Assembly (NCBI GenBank): GCA_021738485.1
Contig: JAIPBX010000006.1
Span: 1-61,236 of the forward strand
Source of the DNA: Bacteroidales bacterium
Lineage (GTDB): Bacteria > Bacteroidota > Bacteroidia > Bacteroidales > JAIPAH01
Length of the DNA stretch: 61,236 nt
Direction: 5' to 3'
Positions within the stretch are counted from its first letter, which is position 1, and each line of letters opens with the position of its first letter. The notes beneath the pieces were generated by a model. The model was given only the letters and a program-made list of their open reading frames with translations. It was not told the DNA's origin and ran no database searches. A program made the position numbers and the translations under genes. Of this stretch, positions 8,270-16,956 are shown piece by piece.

Positions 8270-10580
8270 GGTTCAACTCCTTGTAAATTTTTTCCGGTGT
8301 AAAAGGTGTTTCTTTCATTCTAATACCCACGGCATCATATATCGCATTAGCTATGGCCGGTGCCGGCCCGTTTATTCCAATTTCTCCTACCGACTTGGCC
8401 CCGTAAGGCCCGGTTTTCTCTTCAGAATCCACAATAAGCGTTTCCATTTCAGGGATATCATTGCTTCGCCATATTTTATAATCCCAGAAAGAAGCGTTGG
8501 TCAGATTTCCCTTTGAAGAAAAATGGAAAGTCTCAAACAATGCATAGGTCATACCGTTGACTGCAGCTCCTTCGATTTGCCCTTCCGCCAGTTTGGGATT
8601 TATGGCCTGACCACAGTCTACAGCATTAACGAATCTAACGATGCGCACTTTTCCGGTTTTTTTGTCGACTTCCACTTCGGCAAACTGTGCGATGAATGGT
8701 GGCGGCGACTGGTCGCCCGTATAAGAGGCTTCGGCCTGGATCTGCGAAAGCTGTCCGCCGTAAAGCGTTTCGCTGGCTATTTCCTCTAACGTGCATTCTT
8801 TACCGGTTTTGGTATCAATCGCTTTTCCGTTTTCCAGTTTTACTTTATCAGGATTGGTTCCCAGCATATTAGCAGCTGCTCCCTGGATTTGATTCCTGAT
8901 TTTTTGGGCACATCTTTCTACAGCAGCTCCTGAAACGTAAGTTGTGGAGGAGGCATAGGCGCCCACATCAAAAGGCGTTCGGTCGGTATCGGAAGAGAGA
9001 ACGATGATTTTTTCCGTATCCACCTGTAATACTTCTGCGGCAATCTGAGCTAAAATGGTGTCAGAACCCGTACCAATATCGGTTGCCCCGATATCGAGAT
9101 GAAAGCTGCCGTCTTCATTCATTTTCATGTAAGCCGCTCCCAGGTCAATCATCGGAATACCCGATCCCTGCATAGCTACGGCTAGTCCTACCCCGCGAAC
9201 AAAGCCCGGTTTACTTTCGGTTTTTTTCCCGCGCTTTTCATACCAACCAATCATTTCCGCGCCCCGGTCGATGCATTCGTCCAGCTTACAGGAATTGATG
9301 ATTTGTTCCACCCCTTCTTTCCCTTCACCGAGGGCTTTGAACACTTCTGAAGTTTCGCCTTCGCGGATATGCCATTTTTTAATGTATTCCAGCAGATCCT
9401 GATTCGATTGACGGGCGATGATATCGAACTGCTGGTTTAGTCCAAAATAGGCTTGCGTAGCTCCGTAACCGCGATAGGCTCCGCCGACAGGTAAATTGGT
9501 GTAGGCCGATTTGGCCCTGAAGGATATGTTTTTGATTTTATTGAAAAGCGGCAGGCACTTCGATCCCGAATTGGAGGAGACGGTCAGGGCATGGCTGCCA
9601 TAGGCGCCTGTATTCATCAGGTTATCCATGCTCAAAGCCGTTATCTCGCCGTCTTTTTTAAAGCCCGTTTTCAGTTTCACCTGCATGGGGTGTCGCTGGC
9701 GTCCCGACTGAAACTCTTCCTTGCGGGTATAGATCAGTTTTACGGGTCGCTTGGTTCTCAGGGTAAATAGGGCGACGTAGGGTTCGAGCAACACTTCCTG
9801 CTTAGCTCCAAAACCGCCACCGATTCTTGGCTTTATCACCCGGATTTTTCTCAGGGGATAGCCGAGGACCCTCGCCACGATGCGCCTTACGTGAAACGGA
9901 ACCTGCGTAGCGGTGACGATCACCAGGCGGCCGTTTTCATCAAAATAAGAAGCGGAAATATGAGGTTCGAGCGTAGCATGTGAAGCATAAGCACTTTGAT
10001 AGGTTTCTTCCACCACATAATCGGCCTGCTCAAATCCTTTGCTAACATCTCCGACAGAAAATTCCACCTGTGCCGCCAGATTCTCTTTGGGTTTGTAGGG
10101 CACCGGAATTGGAAAATACTCCTCTTTGTCGTGAATAGCGATTGTTCCTTTTTCCAGGGCTTTCTCAGGATCGAAAATAGGTTCCAGCGGTTCGTATTCC
10201 ACCTTGATTTTGCTGATCGCTTCTTCTGCAATGTCAGTGGTTTCGGCAGCCACCATGGCTACAAAATCCCCGACGTATCGTACAACGTCATCAAACAAAA
10301 GGGTATCGTAGGGGGAAGGTTCCGGAGCTCCTTGCCCGGCTGTGGTAAAATAGACTTTGTCAATTTCTTTATGGGTAAGGATATCGGTTACACCCTCCAT
10401 TGCCTTTGCTTCAGAAACATCGATTGCTTTAATCCGGGCATGAGCATGCGGACTTCGAAGAATCCTTACATGCAAATAGTCGTTGAGGTGGTAATCATCC
10501 GTAAACAAAGGATTCCCCGTTGCCAGAGCCATTGCATCTGTCTTTTCAACCGATTGACCTATATTGCGATACTTGTTCAT
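8262..10580 (-). CDS. xdhD: Xanthine-dehydrogenase-type molybdenum-binding subunit (XdhD-like)
   Basis: A 772-residue aldehyde-oxidase/xanthine-dehydrogenase large subunit. The N-terminal a/b hammerhead domain covers about residues 15-130. Cofactor-binding motifs follow: GGGFGAKQE, GGAYRGYGATQ, VGAYASSTTYVSGAA, and near the C-terminus GAKSVGE with the catalytic Glu at about residue 733. It holds the molybdopterin cofactor that hydroxylates a purine carbon. It acts with the separate 2Fe-2S and FAD subunits encoded upstream, so the enzyme is a three-subunit form. A 192-base repeat-filled spacer separates it from the 2Fe-2S gene, whereas it overlaps hyuA downstream. No in-frame UGA was needed, so there is no sign of selenocysteine; a labile selenium ligand cannot be judged from sequence. 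Confidence 0.92.
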   Translation of the reverse strand: MNKYRNIGQSVEKTDAMALATGNPLFTDDYHLNDYLHVRILRSPHAHARIKAIDVSEAKAMEGVTDILTHKEIDKVYFTTAGQGAPEPSPYDTLLFDDVVRYVGDFVAMVAAETTDIAEEAISKIKVEYEPLEPIFDPEKALEKGTIAIHDKEEYFPIPVPYKPKENLAAQVEFSVGDVSKGFEQADYVVEETYQSAYASHATLEPHISASYFDENGRLVIVTATQVPFHVRRIVARVLGYPLRKIRVIKPRIGGGFGAKQEVLLEPYVALFTLRTKRPVKLIYTRKEEFQSGRQRHPMQVKLKTGFKKDGEITALSMDNLMNTGAYGSHALTVSSNSGSKCLPLFNKIKNISFRAKSAYTNLPVGGAYRGYGATQAYFGLNQQFDIIARQSNQDLLEYIKKWHIREGETSEVFKALGEGKEGVEQIINSCKLDECIDRGAEMIGWYEKRGKKTESKPGFVRGVGLAVAMQGSGIPMIDLGAAYMKMNEDGSFHLDIGATDIGTGSDTILAQIAAEVLQVDTEKIIVLSSDTDRTPFDVGAYASSTTYVSGAAVERCAQKIRNQIQGAAANMLGTNPDKVKLENGKAIDTKTGKECTLEEIASETLYGGQLSQIQAEASYTGDQSPPPFIAQFAEVEVDKKTGKVRIVRFVNAVDCGQAINPKLAEGQIEGAAVNGMTYALFETFHFSSKGNLTNASFWDYKIWRSNDIPEMETLIVDSEEKTGPYGAKSVGEIGINGPAPAIANAIYDAVGIRMKETPFTPEKIYKELNHE

Positions 10581-10588
10581 TTTAATCC

Positions 10589-10734
10589 GTGTTTAGGTGT
10601 TTGTGTGTTTGAGTGCTTATGTGTTTAGGTGCTTATGTGTTTAAGTTATTTATTTTTACCTTTATATTTTGATTATCATATAATTAAAATCTTTCTCTTG
10701 AACTTAAACACCTGGTCACCTGCGCACTTAACAA
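10589..10734. repeat. Inverted, partly tandem GTGTTTAGGTGCTTAT repeat
   Basis: The left arm (10589-10646) is made of repeated GTGTTTAGGTG/GTGCTTAT units; GTGCTTATGTGTTTA occurs twice at a 16-base period. About 55 bases on, the right arm (10701-10734) reads TTAAACACCTGGTCACCTGC and then GCACTTAAC, the imperfect reverse complement. It lies within the operon between the xdhD-like and 2Fe-2S genes and could fold in the transcript. It is a different family from the CACTAAG hairpins. Confidence 0.7.
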
Positions 10735-10772
10735 CTTTACTATATTTTTCTATTGCGCTTTTTCATTATTTT

Positions 10773-11261
10773 TTAAGTGTCTTCAATTGTCTCAGATGCA
10801 ATCTGTTTCATTTTCTGAGACGCTAGTTTCACCGCATCTATGATTTTAACATAACCTGTGCAGCGGCACAGCACGCCATCAAGGGCCCGATTTATCTCCT
10901 CGTCGGACGGCGAGGGGTTTGTTTTGAGCAGATGATGTGTGGCCAAAACCAGGGCCGGCGTACAAAAGCCGCATTGCACAGCACCGGATTCGACAAAAGC
11001 CTGTTGTATGGCATGAGGTCGATGTATATCGCCAATGCCTTTAACGGTGGTAATCTCATGACCGGCGGTTGATGCAGTGAAAACGCGGCATGCGTTTACG
11101 GGTTTCCCATCCAAAAGAACCATGCATGCGCCGCATTCACCTTCTTCACAACCCCTCTTCACTTCGTGGTACCCATGATTGCGAAGGGTGTCCAGCAGCA
11201 GCTCTCCGCCTTCGTGATTCAATTGCTTTTGCGTGTTATTGATATAAATAGTACTTTCCAT
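10773..11261 (-). CDS. Xanthine-dehydrogenase-type 2Fe-2S subunit
   Basis: A 162-residue small subunit with two [2Fe-2S] clusters. The plant-type ferredoxin cluster is bound by Cys38, Cys43, Cys46 and Cys58 in RGCEEGECGACMVLLDG and following. The second, helical-domain cluster is bound by Cys97, Cys100, Cys132 and Cys134 in VQCGFCTP and LCRCTGY. It passes electrons from the molybdenum site to the FAD subunit. It begins 3 bases after the stop of the FAD-subunit gene, so they are coupled. Length and both motifs are complete. XdhC or an equivalent name would fit, but the naming differs between species. Confidence 0.95.
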   Translation of the reverse strand: MESTIYINNTQKQLNHEGGELLLDTLRNHGYHEVKRGCEEGECGACMVLLDGKPVNACRVFTASTAGHEITTVKGIGDIHRPHAIQQAFVESGAVQCGFCTPALVLATHHLLKTNPSPSDEEINRALDGVLCRCTGYVKIIDAVKLASQKMKQIASETIEDT

Positions 11262-11264
11262 TCC

Positions 11265-12074
11265 CTAAGATTTCAAAAGTTCAGTTAATCCTCTTTCCAA
11301 TTGCGTTTGTGTAAGATGTTTGATGTATTCCGATGACATACCTTTTGCAGGAGCAAACTTTAGCGTCAAATCTTTTGCAATTCCATCCAATTCCAATTGT
11401 TTTAATTCCTTTCCTTTCAGTTGGTCTTCAATTGCAGTTGCCTTTGCAAACCTTTTAGTATGTCCGGTAATGACGATACGTATATCTTCAAGTGAATTGC
11501 CGTCATGTTTAGCTAAAATCGTAATCGTAAATGCCGGGTGATCATTTTCGGTGATGCCTTCCCTGTAATACCATGATTGCCATGAACTGGCGGGCAGTAT
11601 CACTTCAGTGATTAATGTATTCGATTTCAGTTCCTTTTTACTAAGGTAATCGGTAACGGGAAAAGTCCCCGAAGCATCCCCTTCCAGCTTAACCTGAGCA
11701 TCCAGGGCAACCAACGGGCCGGTTAAGTCCGACCAGTTCGGAGCGAGTCGCAGGCTCCCGCCTATGGTTATCCGGTTGCGCAAGGGGGAGGTGGCGGCTT
11801 TTCCAATGGATTTAGTAAGGATATGGCCGGGCTCGATTTTTTCCAGACGTTCAGCCACCGTGTTGTAATCCGCAAGACTCCCGATTTTTATTGTATTCCC
11901 TTCTTTCCTGACATACTTTAAATCAAGCTTATCAAGGGAGACAAAACCATTTTCGTTTTTCAGTCTTTTCCCGGTGAGATGTGTTCCCCCACCGTGCGGG
12001 ACGGCTTGATTATTTCTCATCAAATCAAGCGCTTTTTCAATACTATCAGGGTAGTGCCAATATATATTTTTCAT
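11265..12074 (-). CDS. ygfM: Xanthine-dehydrogenase-type FAD-binding subunit (YgfM-like)
   Basis: A 269-residue FAD-binding subunit of the CO-dehydrogenase/xanthine-dehydrogenase medium-chain family. Visible motifs: PHGGGTHLTG near residues 27-36, which wraps the FAD pyrophosphate; IKIGSLADYN; and IGGSLRLAPNWSD, the second FAD motif. It accepts electrons from the 2Fe-2S protein and passes them to NAD or another acceptor. It is the first gene of the minus-strand purine operon; the nearest upstream gene lies about 350 bases away. It is at the short end for the family (about 260-290). No clear TAnnTTTG promoter box was found just upstream. Confidence 0.9.
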   Translation of the reverse strand: MKNIYWHYPDSIEKALDLMRNNQAVPHGGGTHLTGKRLKNENGFVSLDKLDLKYVRKEGNTIKIGSLADYNTVAERLEKIEPGHILTKSIGKAATSPLRNRITIGGSLRLAPNWSDLTGPLVALDAQVKLEGDASGTFPVTDYLSKKELKSNTLITEVILPASSWQSWYYREGITENDHPAFTITILAKHDGNSLEDIRIVITGHTKRFAKATAIEDQLKGKELKQLELDGIAKDLTLKFAPAKGMSSEYIKHLTQTQLERGLTELLKS

Positions 12075-12427
12075 TGATGCTAAATGGAATTTAAATTTAA
12101 GTAACCGATAAAAGTAGAAATTTCTATCTGAACAGCCAATTTCAGAGGCTCACACAGCGCTATTTATAATTAGTTTAGGTAATAGAGGGCTGCGAAGAAG
12201 TAAATTTTACGCAGAGGACGCAGAGTGCAAGAACACGCAGAGGACGCAGAGTCCGCAGGGGAAGAAGATATGAGCGGTGAGCAGTGAGTGTGTGAGAAGA
12301 ATTCATGGGTGAAAAAAGATATTACGGCGAGCGCAAGGAGGAAGAACACGCTGAGTATGCAAAGAAAAACAGCCGAAGATATTTTGATCTCCGACTGCTT
12401 CTTTTTGGCAACTGATATTGAACGCTA
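12075..12427. other. 353-base intergenic region with CGCAGAGGACGCAGAG repeats
   Basis: No convincing gene is present. Between 12210 and 12260 the sequence ACGCAGAGGACGCAGAG occurs twice, separated by TGCAAGAACACGC or similar, followed by a GTGAGCAGTGAGTG stretch. Such short purine-rich units recall dispersed intergenic repeats of this phylum. The region should also hold the promoter of the purine operon (first gene starts at 12074), but no clear -7/-33 pair could be picked. Confidence 0.5.
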
Positions 12428-14788
12428 TCAATAAACCACCACTTTCTTCAGTTTTGATTGCGAATCATCCTGATAGGTTACCTTGACATAATATAGCCCG
12501 GCTTCAAGGTTGCTTAAATCCACTTGCTGTTTTCTGCCATTAAAAGGAGACTGTTTGATTCTTGAACCGATACTGTTGAATAGCTGCATATTTTGCGGTG
12601 TTTTAGCACCATTCACTTTCACTGTAAACATTTTCCCTGCAGGATTGGGGAAAACGGTAATGTCGCCTGATGCAGTAGTCGCATTCAATGTATTGCCGGT
12701 AGACATTTGAGGAAGAACTTTCACTTCAACATCATCAAAATAAAAGCCATCTTCTGTAACACCCTGGTCACTAACCAGAATGTAACGTATAAGAATTTGT
12801 TCACCTATAAATTCATTCAGGTTGATTTCTTCTAAAACCCAATCATTCTGCGTCCCGTCATACAAAGGCTCGCCTTCTTCCTGGTTGTAAGTACCGGCAG
12901 ATGTGTATTGTCCGCTAAGAGGCGTCCAGCTTTCCCCTTCATCGGTTGACACCTGAGTTTGCACGTAATCATAACCGGACTCGATATCCCATTTTGCTCT
13001 GAAGCTAAACTGCGCATAGATGACTTCAGACAAATCAATCTGCTCATCCAACGTGATAGAAGAATTTGTATAATTATCGTAGTTGCCATCCGGTGAATCT
13101 GTTATACTATGGGGCTCTGAAAAATATGCCTCACCGGTAATATCCCAATCTTCCGTCTCCCATCCTGAAATGGTATTACAGCTATCGGAGATTATAGTGA
13201 CGGGTTCTCCGTATAATTTCGTCAGCGTATCACTCTCTGCATAATCTCCGTTGTCAATGGTCAATGCATATTTTATGCTATCGCCGCTAATCAAACCATC
13301 TGCGAGTGTATAGGAGATAGAATCGGAAAGCGTCTCCATCAACTCCAGGCCTGAATATTCCACGGGCTCACCCACAGAAGCGATATTATCACTCAAGGGT
13401 TCTATTGATACTGTATATGTATCGCCTTCTTCGAGGCCCAGTCTCCTGACATCAAAATGAAAATACCCGGTCTCTTCTTCAACAATGGTGGGCGTTCTGT
13501 CATAAACCGCCACATAATTGCCCGTAAACTTCGTGGCCAGTATATTCATCAACAGATTTTCCTGGCATTGGGGAATGATTTGATCCGAGGAGGGCCAGAA
13601 ACCTTCACTATCTCCTCCCACTTCCGGGGTAAACGACATGATTTTGTTTTTGGTTTCCTGCTCGCCATACATCCAGTCATCCGAGCCACCGTTGGTTGGA
13701 TAAATAGTGGTACTTCCAGGGCCATATTCGTAATTATTGACCTGGGTCATTTTTTCTGAATAGGCAGCCAGTAATTCATCATCTTCGCATGGTTCTTCAG
13801 TATATCCCCATGTATATAACAACAGGTCGCTATAAGTATGGTAATTTATTGCAAACCCAAATTCATGGTTCTCACAAAACTGCTTGATAATCTGAGTTTC
13901 GGGTTCAGAGAAGGCGGAATCCCCGCGATAAGTTTGGTCCCACGGATTGGGAGAGGAGCCACTGTCATCGTAGCCCCACATATACCCGTAATTGCGGTTA
14001 AGATCCACACCTACGGCAGCACTTCCCTCAATATCGCGGCGGTTTTTGCGCCACATTCCACCGCCATTCGGGTCGTTTTCTTCATTGTAGATATACCCGT
14101 CGGGGTTCACGCAGGGGGCGATATAAATTTCAGTATTGTTAACCAGATTCTGAATTTCAGCATCGGTGTCGTAGTTTTCTAGCAGGTGATACATATAGAA
14201 AACCAACACCATCATGCCACCTGGTTCGCGGGCATGGTGCATCCCCGTAAAAAATATCTGAGGCTCATCTTCCGATTCCCCGGGATTATCTGAAATCTTG
14301 GTATAATAAAGCGGTCGTCCCTCTATGGAGGTTCCTCCCGGCATAGTATCCCTTTCGGTAATCAAATCGGGGTAGTCGGCAGCCATAGTATCCAGCTCAG
14401 CCAGCAGCTCATCATATGTTAAAAAACCTCCCATGGAGCCAAGGTTAAAACCTTCGGGGACAGGCACATCCATCTCCCGGGCTTTCTGTTGGATTTGTTC
14501 TCTTGTCACCTCTTTGTTTCTTTCCACATAAAACTCACTCACATCCTCAATGAGGATTTCATAATCTATTCCGGCCTGATCAAGCTTTTGGAGGTTGCGC
14601 TGACTGAATTCGCCGATGAATGTGGATTTATCAGCCAGATAACCTGCATCCATAGGCAAGCCCAATTCGGCCATATTCTTTATTGTGTTTTCCTGAATCG
14701 GAACTTCCACCCGTGAATAGGTCCCCGGCTGGGCTTGTATGATCACTGCAGTAACCACTGCTATAAAAGTTAGTAAATAATTTCGCAT
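12428..14788 (-). CDS. Secreted M14 zinc carboxypeptidase with T9SS sorting domain
   Basis: 786 residues. A signal peptide (residues 1-18) ends so that Gln follows an Ala. The M14 domain spans about residues 120-430: zinc ligands His185 and Glu188 in HHARE, third ligand His317 in NYHTYSD, substrate-binding LNRNYG, and the catalytic Glu389 in FTPEVGG. A beta-sandwich module follows (about 545-695, with DEGESWTPL and EDGFYFDDVEV). The last 75 residues begin ITVFPNPAGK and end LKKVVVY, a type A T9SS sorting domain. It should be exported to the surface or released and trim C-terminal residues from peptides. It stands apart from gldD by 75 bases. Carboxypeptidase specificity (A, B or T type) was not determined. 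Confidence 0.93.
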   Translation of the reverse strand: MRNYLLTFIAVVTAVIIQAQPGTYSRVEVPIQENTIKNMAELGLPMDAGYLADKSTFIGEFSQRNLQKLDQAGIDYEILIEDVSEFYVERNKEVTREQIQQKAREMDVPVPEGFNLGSMGGFLTYDELLAELDTMAADYPDLITERDTMPGGTSIEGRPLYYTKISDNPGESEDEPQIFFTGMHHAREPGGMMVLVFYMYHLLENYDTDAEIQNLVNNTEIYIAPCVNPDGYIYNEENDPNGGGMWRKNRRDIEGSAAVGVDLNRNYGYMWGYDDSGSSPNPWDQTYRGDSAFSEPETQIIKQFCENHEFGFAINYHTYSDLLLYTWGYTEEPCEDDELLAAYSEKMTQVNNYEYGPGSTTIYPTNGGSDDWMYGEQETKNKIMSFTPEVGGDSEGFWPSSDQIIPQCQENLLMNILATKFTGNYVAVYDRTPTIVEEETGYFHFDVRRLGLEEGDTYTVSIEPLSDNIASVGEPVEYSGLELMETLSDSISYTLADGLISGDSIKYALTIDNGDYAESDTLTKLYGEPVTIISDSCNTISGWETEDWDITGEAYFSEPHSITDSPDGNYDNYTNSSITLDEQIDLSEVIYAQFSFRAKWDIESGYDYVQTQVSTDEGESWTPLSGQYTSAGTYNQEEGEPLYDGTQNDWVLEEINLNEFIGEQILIRYILVSDQGVTEDGFYFDDVEVKVLPQMSTGNTLNATTASGDITVFPNPAGKMFTVKVNGAKTPQNMQLFNSIGSRIKQSPFNGRKQQVDLSNLEAGLYYVKVTYQDDSQSKLKKVVVY

Positions 14789-14863
14789 AGTATATTCTGG
14801 TTTATTTTATTATAAATATAGACATTTCTTTAATCATTGTCGTTGCATTGGAAAATATCCCTT

Positions 14864-15475
14864 TTAAAAATCTTCTTTCCACTTAATGGTTTTTATGAGA
14901 TGATGCATATCTTTTTTTATATGCTCTATAACAGGAGCTAAAGAGTCATTGTTGGGTTTGTTCCGGAAATAAAGGGCCCCCCGGAGAAAATGTTGTGTGC
15001 TGTCGGTAATGAAAAACTGGTAGGGCGAGGCCGCTCCTGCGCCCGAAATTTCCCATGTAATTCCAAAAACATCCCTTTTCCTGTCAGTGATGACTCGCTC
15101 TTCAATCCCAGAGGCCTTTGGAATATGCTTGTCTACAAATTCGTGACTGTCATTTATTAATTCTCCGAGGTTGTCCTCCAAACTTTTATAAGAAAAATAT
15201 ACCGTACCATTGTAATCGGGATACCTGATGTTAAACCAATATTTCTTTTTTAAATCCGCCCCTTCTGTACGTAAATCAGCATATTCCGGGTATTCAAAAG
15301 AAAAAGGAAAAGTAGTATCAAACTTTTGATATTTGTGGTCGGGCAGATCGATACGATGGTATCCTCTGGGTTTGGGTGTATAATCATTGTTGGAGCACGC
15401 TCCCAAAATCATTAAAAAAGGAAGCAGTAGCTTAATCGGTATCACTTTCTTCATCAGCAATCTGAACATCTTCAT
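14864..15475 (-). CDS. gldD: Gliding motility lipoprotein GldD
   Basis: 203 residues with a lipoprotein signal ending LMILGACS, giving Cys after the lipobox. The mature part starts YTPKPRGYHRIDLP and contains FEYPEYADL and the long DITWEISG-like strand, typical of GldD. GldD is needed for gliding and T9SS function in Flavobacterium, although its molecular role is not settled. It overlaps the end of gldE by up to 44 bases; the in-frame ATG at 15454 would shorten both the overlap and the signal peptide. The gldE-gldD order is conserved in the phylum. It does not prove that this organism glides, since many non-motile Bacteroidota keep gldD. Confidence 0.9.
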   Translation of the reverse strand: MKMFRLLMKKVIPIKLLLPFLMILGACSNNDYTPKPRGYHRIDLPDHKYQKFDTTFPFSFEYPEYADLRTEGADLKKKYWFNIRYPDYNGTVYFSYKSLEDNLGELINDSHEFVDKHIPKASGIEERVITDRKRDVFGITWEISGAGAASPYQFFITDSTQHFLRGALYFRNKPNNDSLAPVIEHIKKDMHHLIKTIKWKEDF

Positions 15476-16799
15476 CTATCCTTACTTTCACTTTAATAAT
15501 TCGTCTTTTATCAACTTGTTGTATAGTAAACGAAAAACCATTGATTTTAATATCCTTCCCTTTATCGGGAATCTCTCCTTCATGTTCGAGAATAAGTCCG
15601 GCAATGGTATCCGATTCTCCTTTAAATTCTTCAAAATGGCGGTTGTCCACACCGGTCACTTTACAAAAATCATTCAGGGGCGTTTTAGCCTCAAATATAT
15701 AGCTTCTCCGGTCAATCTTTTGATAATCAGCTACATCTTCAATATTATCAAATTCATCACTAATTTCACCGACAATTTCTTCAATAATATCTTCCAGGGT
15801 GATGATACCGGAGGTTCCTCCATACTCATCAACCACCATAGCCAAATGTATCTTCTCCCCTTGAAATTCCTGTAAAAGATCGCTTATAGGTTTGTTCTGA
15901 GGAACGTAATAGGCTTGCCGTAAGAGACTTTGCCATCTAAAAGATTTTTTTTCGAGGTGGGGCAGGAGATCTTTGATATAAAGAATACCCTGAATCTTGT
16001 CAAAACTTTCTTTGTATACGGGAATTCTTGAATACCCTGAATTAATGACTAGCTGCAACACTTTTTCGAAAGAAGTATTATATTCTATGGCGGTAATATC
16101 CACGCGACTCTTCATGATTTCCCGTACCAGGGTGTCACTAAAGCGGACGATGCCTTTCAGAATATTCTTTTCTTTAACTTGCTCAGGTTCATTAGAAGCT
16201 ATGTCAATAGCCTCGGAAATATCGTCAATGGAAATATTCATTTTTTTCCGGTTTATTTTTCTGTCAACCAGGTTTGTTGAATTGACAAGCAGGGAGCTGA
16301 ATTGATAGAATATTTTCATCAATACATTAATCGGGATTGCCATCATGGTGGCAAATTTAACGGGTTTATGATTGGCTATCATTTTGGGCATAATTTCTCC
16401 AAAAATCAAAAGTAAGGAAGTTATAACGACAACCTGCACAAGAAAGGTGAGCCATACCGAACCACCAAAATCAAACATTCGTGAAGTGACAAACGCCGAA
16501 ACCATAACAATGGCCACATTGACAAAATTGTTGGTAATAAGGATGGTTGCCAGCAACCGCCTGGGACGTTCCAAATGCTTAACTATCAAGCGGCTTTTGT
16601 ATCCTTTTTGAGTGCGAATATTCTTCAGCGATTGGGGTTCAAGAGAAAAAAAGGCCACTTCGGCACCTGATACGAGGGCAGAAAGAAACAATAAAACAAA
16701 GACGATTATTGTTCCAGCAACTGCCTCCACCGAAAAAGACTCAAAAAATGCCACATCACAAATCACCGGCAAACAGGAAAAAGGCTCAGGGTCTTCCAA
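15432..16799 (-). CDS. gldE: GldE/CorC-HlyC-type CNNM and CBS-domain membrane protein
   Basis: 455 residues. An N-terminal CNNM domain with about four membrane segments (roughly 25-190, SALVSGAEVAFFSLEP) is followed by a CBS pair (about 215-340, ending VDEYGGTSGIITLEDIIEEI) and a C-terminal CorC/HlyC transporter-associated domain. GldE works with GldD in gliding/T9SS; the fold is that of magnesium/cobalt efflux proteins. The start is a TTG at 16797-16799: an in-frame stop lies just upstream, and the resulting EDPEPF matches the DPEP start common in GldE. The nearest upstream gene is ssb, across a spacer with a nested inverted repeat. Confidence 0.9.
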   Translation of the reverse strand: MEDPEPFSCLPVICDVAFFESFSVEAVAGTIIVFVLLFLSALVSGAEVAFFSLEPQSLKNIRTQKGYKSRLIVKHLERPRRLLATILITNNFVNVAIVMVSAFVTSRMFDFGGSVWLTFLVQVVVITSLLLIFGEIMPKMIANHKPVKFATMMAIPINVLMKIFYQFSSLLVNSTNLVDRKINRKKMNISIDDISEAIDIASNEPEQVKEKNILKGIVRFSDTLVREIMKSRVDITAIEYNTSFEKVLQLVINSGYSRIPVYKESFDKIQGILYIKDLLPHLEKKSFRWQSLLRQAYYVPQNKPISDLLQEFQGEKIHLAMVVDEYGGTSGIITLEDIIEEIVGEISDEFDNIEDVADYQKIDRRSYIFEAKTPLNDFCKVTGVDNRHFEEFKGESDTIAGLILEHEGEIPDKGKDIKINGFSFTIQQVDKRRIIKVKVRIDEDVQIADEESDTD

Positions 16800-16860
16800 C
16801 TTTTAAAATTTTAGATTACCTTATTGCAAAGGTAAATATTTTTACAGCCTCAAAAAAAGA

Positions 16861-16934
16861 AACGTATAAAAGCCATAAACCACATTCCTGCTCTTTGTCA
16901 GCAAAGTTGCAGGGATTAACAGCCTTTATACGTT
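16861..16934. repeat. Nested inverted repeat between ssb and gldE
   Basis: Outer arms: AACGTATAAAAG at 16861 and its near-reverse complement CCTTTATACGTT ending at 16934. Inside, CCTGC-t-CTTTG-tcag-CAAAG-tt-GCAGG (16887-16913) forms a tight hairpin. It could be a transcription terminator for ssb without a clear T-tract, an operator, or a small structured RNA. Confidence 0.6.
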
Positions 16935-16956
16935 ATCCATTACTCATTAAAAAAAC

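Noticed and set aside
8262-10580. Selenocysteine in the molybdenum subunit
   Set aside because: No in-frame TGA lies within the gene; selenium as a labile ligand cannot be judged from DNA.
10589-10646. Possible CRISPR-like array
   Set aside because: The units are tandem without unique spacers and reappear as an inverted arm; no cas genes are near.
12305-12415. 36-codon plus-strand frame starting MGEKRYYGERKEEE
   Set aside because: Part of it is made from the purine-rich repeat units; no ribosome-binding site or neighbour supports it.
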